Below are positions 7,498 through 13,799 of a stretch of DNA of 15,853 nucleotides, piece after piece (position 1 is the first letter of the stretch; the number at the start of each line of letters is the position of its first letter). Where the stretch lies: contig DAOTIG010000079.1 of assembly GCA_035448065.1 (NCBI GenBank), forward strand, positions 1 to 15,853, given 5' to 3'. Made by a program: the position numbers and the translations under genes. Source of the stretch: Phosphoribacter sp035448065. Lineage in GTDB: Bacteria > Actinomycetota > Actinomycetes > Actinomycetales > Dermatophilaceae. The notes under the pieces are model-generated. The model was not told where the DNA came from. It did not search any database and saw only the letters and a list, made by a program, of their open reading frames with translations.

Positions 7498-8862
7498 ATG
7501 ATCGCCCGGACCGACCTGCGTGGCTCCCGCCTGTCGGCACGCACCTTGCGTGAGGTGCTGCCGCGGGCCGAGTTCGACGTCGCCGCGGCCGCCGAGCAGG
7601 TGCGCCCCGTCGTCGACGCCGTGCGTCATCGTGGGGCGGCAGCGCTGCGCGAGCTCTCCGAGCGATTCGACGGCGCCGTCCCCGAGCACCTGCGGGTGCC
7701 GCAGGCCGTGCTCGACGCCGCGCGCGACGCGCTCGACCCGCAACTGCGCGCCGCGATCGAGGAGTCCATCCGCCGAGCCCGCATCGTGCACGCCGACCAG
7801 CGGCGGGCCGACGTCACGACCCGGGTCGTCGAGGGCGGCACGGTGACCGAGCGGTGGGTGCCGGTCGACCGGGTCGGCCTCTACGTGCCCGGCGGCCTGG
7901 CCGTCTACCCGAGCAGCGTCGTCATGAACGTCGTCCCGGCCCAGGAGGCGGGCGTCGGCTCGCTCGCGGTGACCAGCCCGCCGCAGCGCGAGAACGTCGG
8001 CGTCTTCGCCGGCTACCCGCACCCGACCATCCTCGCCACCTGCGCCCTCCTCGGGGTCAGCGAGGTCTACGCCGCCGGCGGGGCGCAGGCGATCGCGATG
8101 CTCGCCTACGGCTTCACGGAGTCGTATGCCGCGGCCGACGGCTCGTCGGTCGAGGTCACCTGCGACCCGGTCTCGCTCGTCACCGGGCCCGGCTCGATCT
8201 GGGTCACCGCCGCCAAGCGCCTTGTTCAGGGTGTCGTGGGCATCGACGCCGAGGCCGGACCGACCGAGATCGCCATCCTCGCCGACGACAGCGCCGACCC
8301 CGAGCACGTCGCCGCCGACCTGGTGAGCCAGGCCGAGCACGACCCGCTCGCCGCCTCCGTCCTCGTGACCGACAGCGAGCCGCTCGCCGCGGCCGTCGAG
8401 GCCGCGCTCGAGCGCCGGGTGCCCGACACCAAGCACAGCGACCGGATCCGGATCGCCCTGGCCGGCCCGCAGAGCCGGATCGTCCTCGTCGACGACCTCG
8501 ACGCCGGGGTCGCCGTGTGTGATGCCTATGCCGCCGAGCACCTCGAGATCCAGACCCGCGACGCGGCCGAGGTCGCGGCCCGGATCCGCAACGCCGGCGC
8601 GATCTTCGTCGGACCGTGGTCGCCGGTGAGCCTCGGCGACTACTGCGCCGGCTCCAACCACGTGCTGCCCACCGCCGGCTCGGCCGCGCACAGCAGCGGC
8701 CTGTCGGTGCAGTCCTTCCTGCGCGGCATCCACGTCGTGAGCTACGACGAGCCGGCCCTGCGCGCCGTCGCCCCGCTCGTCGTCGCCTTCGCCCAGGCCG
8801 AGGACCTGCCCGGTCACGGCCAGGCCGTCACGGCCCGCTTCGGCGACGAGGTGCCGTCGTGA
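7498..8862 (+). CDS. hisD: Histidinol dehydrogenase
   Basis: Catalyses the last two steps of histidine synthesis, L-histidinol to L-histidine, with two NAD+ and a zinc ion. The protein has 454 aa, slightly longer than E. coli HisD. By alignment to the E. coli enzyme from memory, the zinc ligands are Q278 and H281 (SQAEHD), D381 (GDYCAGSNH) and H440 (PGHGQ), and the catalytic pair is E347-H348 (AEHLEI). All are intact. The ATG at 7498 is preferred over the in-frame ATG at 7450 because MIARTDLRGSRLSARTLREVLPRA fits the actinobacterial HisD N-terminus and sits 7 nt after a -10 box. It is the first gene of the his operon; the stop overlaps hisC by 4 nt (GTGA). Confidence 0.97.
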   Translation: MIARTDLRGSRLSARTLREVLPRAEFDVAAAAEQVRPVVDAVRHRGAAALRELSERFDGAVPEHLRVPQAVLDAARDALDPQLRAAIEESIRRARIVHADQRRADVTTRVVEGGTVTERWVPVDRVGLYVPGGLAVYPSSVVMNVVPAQEAGVGSLAVTSPPQRENVGVFAGYPHPTILATCALLGVSEVYAAGGAQAIAMLAYGFTESYAAADGSSVEVTCDPVSLVTGPGSIWVTAAKRLVQGVVGIDAEAGPTEIAILADDSADPEHVAADLVSQAEHDPLAASVLVTDSEPLAAAVEAALERRVPDTKHSDRIRIALAGPQSRIVLVDDLDAGVAVCDAYAAEHLEIQTRDAAEVAARIRNAGAIFVGPWSPVSLGDYCAGSNHVLPTAGSAAHSSGLSVQSFLRGIHVVSYDEPALRAVAPLVVAFAQAEDLPGHGQAVTARFGDEVPS

Positions 8863-10025
8863 CCGAACGGCCCGAAAGCGTTGCGGCACAGGCTGTCTCG
8901 CGGCTGCTCCGGGACGACCTGCGGGGCCGCACGGCATACGGAGCGCCCCAGCTCGACGTGCCGGTGCGGCTCAACACGAACGAGAACTCGTATGCCGTGC
9001 CGGCGGTCGTCGTCGAGGCGATCGCCGACGCGGTGCGCGCGTGCGCAGCTGCGCTCAACCGCTACCCGGACCGCGAGTTCACCGCCCTGCGCGAGGATCT
9101 CGCGGCCTATCTGGGTCGGCAGACCGGCGTGCCGGTCGAGCCGGCCCGGCTGTGGGCCGGCAACGGCAGCAACGAGGTGCTCCAGCACGTCGTGCAGGCC
9201 TTCGCCGGTCCCGGCCGGGTCTGTCTCGGCTTCACGCCGGCCTATTCGATGCACCCCATCATCAGCGGGGTGATGGGCTCGACCTGGGTCGACGGACACC
9301 GCGGTGCGGCGACCGGGGTCTTCGACCTCGACGCCGCCGACGTCGTCGCCCAGGTGCGCGAGCACCGCCCGCACGTCGTCTTCCTCTGCTCGCCGAACAA
9401 CCCAACCGGCACGGCACTGTCGCTCGACGTCGTCCGAGCCGTGCTCGACGCCGCGCCCGACACCCTCGTCGTCGTCGACGAGGCCTACGCCGAGTTCGCC
9501 CGGCCGGGCACGCCGTCGGCGTTGAGCCTGCTCGCGGCATACCCGACGCTCGTCGTCACCCGCACGATGAGCAAGGCCTTCGCCCTCGCCGGCGGCCGGC
9601 TCGGCTACCTCGTCGCTGCCCCCGAGGTCATCGACGCGCTGCGGCTGGTCCGGATGCCCTATCACCTGTCCAGCCAGACCCAGGCCGTCGCCCGGGCCGC
9701 TTTGGCCCACCACGAGGAGCTGCTCGCCGAGGTCGAGGCGATCAAGAGCCAACGCGACCGGATGGTCGAGGAGCTGACCCGGCTCGGCTGCTGCCCGGTG
9801 CCGAGCGACGCCAACTTCGTCCTCTTCGGCGGCCTCGCCGACGCCGCGGCAACCTGGCAGGCCCTGCTTGACCAGGGCGTCCTCGTCCGCGACGTCGGCA
9901 TCGCCCACCACCTGCGCGTCACCGCCGGCACCCCCGATGAGACCACCGCCTTCCTCGCCGCGCTCGCCGCGCTGCCCAGCAGCCACCTGCTCGAACCCGT
10001 TGCCGCCCAAGGAGTCTCCGCATGA
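8859..10025 (+). CDS. hisC: Histidinol-phosphate aminotransferase
   Basis: PLP-dependent transaminase converting imidazole acetol phosphate and glutamate to histidinol phosphate and 2-oxoglutarate. In the 388 aa, the fold-type I landmarks are LNTNEN (38-43), NGSNEVLQ, SPNNPTGT (178-185), the PLP-binding D207 and Y210 (VVDEAYAEF), and the Schiff-base lysine K239 in SKAFALAGGRLGY. The GTG start lies in the 4-nt overlap with hisD, with GAGG at 8848-8851 as ribosome binding site. The stop overlaps hisB (ATGA). Enzymes of this subgroup can also act on aromatic amino acids, but the his operon context fixes the main role. Confidence 0.95.
   Translation: MTERPESVAAQAVSRLLRDDLRGRTAYGAPQLDVPVRLNTNENSYAVPAVVVEAIADAVRACAAALNRYPDREFTALREDLAAYLGRQTGVPVEPARLWAGNGSNEVLQHVVQAFAGPGRVCLGFTPAYSMHPIISGVMGSTWVDGHRGAATGVFDLDAADVVAQVREHRPHVVFLCSPNNPTGTALSLDVVRAVLDAAPDTLVVVDEAYAEFARPGTPSALSLLAAYPTLVVTRTMSKAFALAGGRLGYLVAAPEVIDALRLVRMPYHLSSQTQAVARAALAHHEELLAEVEAIKSQRDRMVEELTRLGCCPVPSDANFVLFGGLADAAATWQALLDQGVLVRDVGIAHHLRVTAGTPDETTAFLAALAALPSSHLLEPVAAQGVSA
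10009..10014 (+). promoter_or_regulatory. Ribosome binding site of hisB
   Basis: AAGGAG lies 7 nt before ATG 10022, inside the last codons of hisC. It is the strongest Shine-Dalgarno in the his operon together with the one before hisA, and it confirms the ATGA-overlap start. Confidence 0.8.
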
Positions 10026-10648
10026 CCGACAGCACGGCGCCGACGCCTCGGCAGGCCGAGATCACGCGCGAGACGAGCGAGTCGCGGGTCCACCTGCGCC
10101 TCGACCTCGACGGCACCGGCGAGTCGTCGGTAAGCACCGGCGTGCGGTTCTACGACCACATGCTCGCCTCCCTGGCCAAGCACTCGCTCATCGACCTGCA
10201 CGTCGAGGCCAGCGGCGACGTCGACGTCGATGCCCACCACACCGTCGAGGACGTCGCGATCGTCCTCGGCGACGCGCTGCGCGAGGCGCTCGGCGACAAG
10301 CGCGGCATCAGCCGCTTCGGCGACGCGACCGTGCCGCTCGACGAGGCGCTGGTCCAGGCCGTCGTCGACGTCGCCGGCCGGCCCTACTGCGTGTGCACCG
10401 GCGAGCCCGAGGGTCAGGCCTACGTCGTCATCGGCGGCAGCTATGCCGGCTCGCTCACCCAGCACGTCTTCGAGACGCTGGCCCACCATGCCGGCATCGC
10501 CCTGCACGTGCGGGTGCTCGCCGGACGCGACCCGCACCACCTCGTCGAGGCACAGTTCAAGGCGGTCGCGCGCGCGCTGCGGGCCGCGGTCGCCCGCGAC
10601 CCGCGGGTGGTCGGGGTGCCGAGCGCGAAGGGCACCCTGTCGACGTGA
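10022..10648 (+). CDS. hisB: Imidazoleglycerol-phosphate dehydratase
   Basis: Dehydrates imidazoleglycerol phosphate to imidazole acetol phosphate, the substrate of HisC. The 208-aa length is that of the monofunctional enzyme; the phosphatase domain of enterobacterial HisB is absent, so a separate histidinol-phosphatase is needed and is not in this window. Manganese-binding motifs are complete: DAHHTVED (70-77, with H72, H73, E76) and DPHHLVEAQFKAVARALR (H172, H173, E176). FYDHMLASLAKH and PLDEALVQAVVDVAGRP are family signatures. The start and stop overlap the neighbours by 4 nt (ATGA and GTGA). Confidence 0.97.
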   Translation: MTDSTAPTPRQAEITRETSESRVHLRLDLDGTGESSVSTGVRFYDHMLASLAKHSLIDLHVEASGDVDVDAHHTVEDVAIVLGDALREALGDKRGISRFGDATVPLDEALVQAVVDVAGRPYCVCTGEPEGQAYVVIGGSYAGSLTQHVFETLAHHAGIALHVRVLAGRDPHHLVEAQFKAVARALRAAVARDPRVVGVPSAKGTLST

Positions 10649-11268
10649 GCGCACCCGCCCCGAGCGCGGGGATGCTGCTGGTCCATGGCGAGCTCGACCG
10701 GGCGGTCGCCTGGGCCCGCCGCGGCGTGGTCTCCGTGCACGCCGTCCCGCTCGGTGCCTGGGTCGCCCTCGTGCCGGCCGCCGACCGCTCGCTCGCGGCC
10801 GCGCCCTATGACGAGCCGGTCGGGCCGTTGCTCGCCCGCAGCGTGCCCCGCCGGCTGCGCGGGGCGATCGGCGTCGCCACCGTCGGGCCGCGGGTCGTCC
10901 TCTCGCTCGTCCCGCACGTCTTACGGCACACCCGGCGCTGGCTGGTGTGGGAGCCCGGTCAGGGGTTGATCCGGGTCGGCACCCTGCCACCCGGGACGAT
11001 CACCGACCTGGCCGCGACCGCCGGGGCCCGCGAGCACGCCGAGGCCGTGGCGCGGGTGCTGCGCGACGTGCGCGGCTCGGCCGAGCAGGTGGTCGCCGAC
11101 ACGCTCGCCGCGGTCCGGCTGCCCGGAGCCGAGCTCGTCGGCGCGCCCGAGGCGGCCGCGCGGCATACCGGATCGGTGCTCGTCGAGCCGGCCGAGCACC
11201 AGGTGCGCCGGTTCGAGCGGGCGGCCCACGAGGACCGCACCTGGCGGTCGGAGGTGGAGGGGCGATGA
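10645..11268 (+). CDS. Uncharacterised 207-aa protein encoded between hisB and hisH
   Basis: I do not recognise a characterised family. The GTG start lies in a 4-nt GTGA overlap with the hisB stop, and the end is a 4-nt ATGA overlap with hisH. These junctions and GC-rich third positions mark it as a real gene. ATG 10672 is an in-frame alternative start but has no better ribosome binding site. The first 115 residues look like a compact alpha/beta domain, with alternating hydrophobic strands such as SVHAVPLGAWVALVPA, GAIGVATVGPRVVLSLVP and RRWLVWEPG. A more charged helical half follows, rich in Ala, Arg and Glu. There is no signal peptide or clear membrane helix, and no HAD, PHP or inositol-phosphatase motif, so it is not an evident histidinol-phosphatase. 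Likely cytoplasmic; function unknown. Confidence 0.85.
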   Translation: MSAPAPSAGMLLVHGELDRAVAWARRGVVSVHAVPLGAWVALVPAADRSLAAAPYDEPVGPLLARSVPRRLRGAIGVATVGPRVVLSLVPHVLRHTRRWLVWEPGQGLIRVGTLPPGTITDLAATAGAREHAEAVARVLRDVRGSAEQVVADTLAAVRLPGAELVGAPEAAARHTGSVLVEPAEHQVRRFERAAHEDRTWRSEVEGR

Positions 11269-11906
11269 GTCGACGATCGGTCGTCGTGCTCGACTACGGC
11301 AGCGGCAACGTCCGCTCGGCGGTCCGTGCCCTCGAGCGGGTCGGGGCGTCGGTGCAGCTCACCGCCGACCGCGCCGCGGCGCTGGCCTGCGACGGGCTCT
11401 TCGTGCCCGGGGTCGGCAACTTCCACGCCTGCCTGGCCGGGCTGCGCGCCGCCGACGGTCCACGGATCATCGAGACCCGGCTGGCCGGCGGTCGACCCGT
11501 CCTCGGCGTCTGCGTCGGCATGCAGGTGCTCTTCGAGGGCTCGACCGAGCCGTCCGACGACCCGCAGCCGGGTCTGGGGGAGTGGCCGGGCCTCGTCGAG
11601 CGCCTCGACGCGCCGGTCGTGCCGCACATGGGCTGGTCGCTCGTCGAACCCGGTTCTGGCACAAGGCTCTTCGCGGGTGTCGAAGGCGAACGCTTCTACT
11701 TCGTGCACTCGTATGCCGCGCACTCGTGGACGCTCGAGCCGAGCGGTCCGTTCGCGGCCGTGCGGCCCGTCGTCACCTGGGCCCGGCACGGCGAGCGCTT
11801 CGTCGCCGCCGTGGAGAACGGGCCACTCGCCGCCACCCAGTTCCACCCCGAGAAGTCCGGCGACGCCGGAGCACACCTGTTGGAGAGCTGGGTGAGATCG
11901 CTGTGA
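11265..11906 (+). CDS. hisH: Imidazole glycerol phosphate synthase, glutaminase subunit
   Basis: Releases ammonia from glutamine for HisF, which uses it on PRFAR to make imidazoleglycerol phosphate and AICAR. The 213 aa form a class I glutamine amidotransferase. The triad is C83 in GVCVGMQ, H194 in TQFHPEKSG, and E196. The N-terminal LDYGSGNVRSA and the segment PHMGWS are HisH signatures. The start is the ATGA overlap with the preceding gene, with GGAGG copies at 11250-11254 and 11256-11260. The stop overlaps the next small gene (GTGA). The partner hisF is not adjacent or elsewhere in the window, although the two proteins work as a complex. Confidence 0.97.
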   Translation: MSRRSVVVLDYGSGNVRSAVRALERVGASVQLTADRAAALACDGLFVPGVGNFHACLAGLRAADGPRIIETRLAGGRPVLGVCVGMQVLFEGSTEPSDDPQPGLGEWPGLVERLDAPVVPHMGWSLVEPGSGTRLFAGVEGERFYFVHSYAAHSWTLEPSGPFAAVRPVVTWARHGERFVAAVENGPLAATQFHPEKSGDAGAHLLESWVRSL

Positions 11907-12301
11907 CCACCACCCGACGCCCATCAAGTCGCCGCCGCAGCACGCGCAGCGCCGCCCGGCGCTCATCGACGCCTCGCTGGTATCCGCGCCGCCGCCGGCG
12001 CCGCCCCGGGCTGTCGACGACGATCGGCACGGCGATCGGCACGCTGGCGGTGACGACCCTGCTCGACCTGTCCTGGCCGGCCCGGCTCGGCCTGCTCGCG
12101 CTCGTCGTCGTGCTCGGTCTGGGCTATGTCCTGTGGCGACATCGGGCCGAGATCGCCGCGGGCGCCGATGCCGACGGGACGGACGTGGCCGGGCCCGCCG
12201 ATCCCGCGGACCCGGCCGCTGCGGCCGACCCGAGAGCTCGGCCGGCCGACGCCCCGCCCACTGCCCCCACCGATGCGTCCGACCCAGGAGACCGTCCATG
12301 A
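11903..12301 (+). CDS. Small basic membrane protein encoded between hisH and hisA, function unknown
   Basis: A 132-aa protein with three zones. Residues 1-36 are extremely arginine-rich, including a run of six Arg at 29-34. Residues 38-56 (moderately hydrophobic) and 62-78 (LGLLALVVVLGLGYVLW) look like two membrane helices joined by SWPAR. Residues 85-132 are a disordered tail of Ala, Pro and Asp repeats. The basic N-terminus predicts a cytoplasmic start, and two helices would put the acidic tail inside as well. It overlaps hisH (GTGA) and hisA (ATGA) by 4 nt each. Codons such as CCA, TCA, AGT and CGA near the start are unusual for this window. I do not recognise a named family; it may tether or regulate something, but nothing in the sequence says what. 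Confidence 0.8.
   Translation: MTTTRRPSSRRRSTRSAARRSSTPRWYPRRRRRRPGLSTTIGTAIGTLAVTTLLDLSWPARLGLLALVVVLGLGYVLWRHRAEIAAGADADGTDVAGPADPADPAAAADPRARPADAPPTAPTDASDPGDRP
12286..12290 (+). promoter_or_regulatory. Ribosome binding site of hisA
   Basis: AGGAG lies 7 nt before ATG 12298 and within the coding end of the small membrane protein. It supports the ATGA-overlap start of hisA. Confidence 0.75.
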
Positions 12302-13035
12302 CCGACCAGCCCAGACTGCAGCTGCTGCCCGCGGTCGACATCCGCGGCGGCGTCGCCGTCCAGCTCCAGCAGGGAGTGGCCGGCTCGGGCTGGCAGTTCG
12401 GCGACCCGTGGCTCGCGGCCAAGCGCTGGCAGGACGACGGCGCCGAGTGGATTCACCTCGTCGACCTCGACGCCGCCTTCGGCACGGGGCACAACCGTGA
12501 GGTGATCCGCGACATCGTCGGCCGGCTCGACCTGCAGGTCGAGCTGTCCGGCGGGATCCGTGACGGCGAGTCGCTCGCCGTCGCCCTCGCCACCGGCTGC
12601 CGGCGGGTCAACGTCGGCACGGCGGCCCTCGAGGATCCCGAGTGGACGGCGCGAGCGATCGCCGAGCACGGCGACCGACTCGCCGTGGGCCTGGATGTTC
12701 GCGGGACCCGGCTCGCCGCGCGAGGCTGGACCACCGAGGGCGGCGACCTGTGGGAGACCCTCGAGCGGCTCGACTCCGAGGGCTGCTCGCGCTATGTCGT
12801 CACCGACGTCGCCAAGGACGGCATGCTCGCCGGCCCCAACCTGCAGCTGCTGCGCGACGTGTGCGCCCGGACCGACCGGCCGGTCGTGGCCTCCGGTGGG
12901 GTGTCGACGCTCGCCGACGTCACGGCGATCCGCGGTCTCGTCGAGGCAGGGGTCGAGGGCGCGATCATCGGCTCGGCGCTCTACAAGGGGGCGTTCACGC
13001 TGCCCGAGGCGCTCGACGTCGCCGGGCGCCCGTGA
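12298..13035 (+). CDS. hisA: HisA isomerase of the actinobacterial PriA type (probable dual HisA/TrpF)
   Basis: Amadori-rearrangement TIM barrel converting ProFAR to PRFAR. Actinobacterial PriA enzymes also do the TrpF reaction of tryptophan synthesis. In the 245 aa, the two catalytic aspartates are D14 (PAVDIRGG) and D174 (TDVAKDG), with T169 nearby. The PriA-specific loop is present: R142 and W144 in ARGW correspond to R143 and W145 of the Mycobacterium tuberculosis enzyme, followed by GGDLWETLERLDSEGCSRYVVTD. GWQFGDPWLAAKRW and GAEWIHLVDLDAAFG also fit PriA. Odd: the position usually Arg in AVRLVQG (M. tuberculosis R19) is Gln here (Q22 in AVQLQQG). The dual role is inferred from the loop. 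It overlaps the next gene by 4 nt (GTGA). Confidence 0.95.
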   Translation: MTDQPRLQLLPAVDIRGGVAVQLQQGVAGSGWQFGDPWLAAKRWQDDGAEWIHLVDLDAAFGTGHNREVIRDIVGRLDLQVELSGGIRDGESLAVALATGCRRVNVGTAALEDPEWTARAIAEHGDRLAVGLDVRGTRLAARGWTTEGGDLWETLERLDSEGCSRYVVTDVAKDGMLAGPNLQLLRDVCARTDRPVVASGGVSTLADVTAIRGLVEAGVEGAIIGSALYKGAFTLPEALDVAGRP

Positions 13036-13796
13036 GCCACCGGCACGACTCAGGGATCTCGGCCGACTCGTCCGGACTGCCGTGGCACGGTCGGGAGCTC
13101 TCCGACACCGACTTCGCCGACGACGACGGCCGGCCCGACCCGGCGGTGCTGGCCGCCCTCGGGGCCGCGCTCGCGGACCCGAGCAGCGAGACCGAGGCCG
13201 CGCTGCTGCGCGCCGTCGCGGGTGCCCGGTGGCTGGTGCCCATCGTCGCCATCGCCGTCGACACCGAGATCCACGACGGGATGCGCACCGAGGGCCACTC
13301 CGAGATGGCGGCGGTGACGCTCGTCGCGCCGGACGGCGGGCGAGCGCTGCCGGTCTTCAGCGGGCTGACGGCGCTGGCCGCGTGGAACCCGCAGGCCCGC
13401 CCGGTGCCGGTCACCGCCGATCGGGTCGCCCAGGCCGCGGTCGGCGAGGGCTGCGACACGATGCTGCTCGACCTGGGCTCCGACCAGGCCACCGTGCTGC
13501 GCCCGAGCATGGTGTGGGCGCTGGCCATGCGCCACGAATGGCGGCCGGCCCATGACGACCCGGTGGTGGCAGAGGGGGTGGCCGCGGCGGTCGCGGCCGA
13601 GCCCGAGGTCGTCACCCACGTGCTGTCGGAGGGGGCGCCGGGCGCCGGCGTGCTGCGGATCACCCTCGTGCTGCCACCCGGCCTCGACGAGTCCGCGATC
13701 GGGGCGCTCGCGGTGCGGATCGGGGAGCGGATCGCCACCGACGGCGAGCTGCGCGCTCGCATCGACGGTCTCACCTTCGCGATCCGCCCGGCCTGA
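13032..13796 (+). CDS. SseB family protein
   Basis: A 254-aa protein related to the SseB N-terminal domain family, which is frequent downstream of hisA in actinobacteria. Visible features are a short disordered start, then LVPIVAI (68-74), MAAVTLVAPDGGRALPVFSGLTAL (near 96-115), AWNPQARPVPVTADRVAQ, and MLLDLGSD, the core of the domain. The C-terminal half (EVVTHVLSEGAPGAGVLRITLVLP) resembles the SseB C-terminal segment. Biochemical function in these bacteria is unknown; the name comes from an unrelated enterobacterial context. The GTG start is set by the 4-nt overlap with hisA, with no evident ribosome binding site, so translation is probably coupled. It is the last gene of the operon. Confidence 0.85.
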   Translation: MSHRHDSGISADSSGLPWHGRELSDTDFADDDGRPDPAVLAALGAALADPSSETEAALLRAVAGARWLVPIVAIAVDTEIHDGMRTEGHSEMAAVTLVAPDGGRALPVFSGLTALAAWNPQARPVPVTADRVAQAAVGEGCDTMLLDLGSDQATVLRPSMVWALAMRHEWRPAHDDPVVAEGVAAAVAAEPEVVTHVLSEGAPGAGVLRITLVLPPGLDESAIGALAVRIGERIATDGELRARIDGLTFAIRPA

Positions 13797-13799
13797 CGG

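Noticed and set aside
6970..8937. Long minus-strand open frame (655 codons) across the S9 peptidase and hisD
   Set aside because: It is antisense to two genes with complete catalytic motifs, its translation is low-complexity Arg/Gly/Asp, and such shadows are usual in GC-rich DNA.
10959..12422. Minus-strand open frame (487 codons) across the hisB-hisH-hisA region
   Set aside because: It lies opposite genes with 4-nt junctions and intact active sites, and has no family resemblance or start signals of its own.
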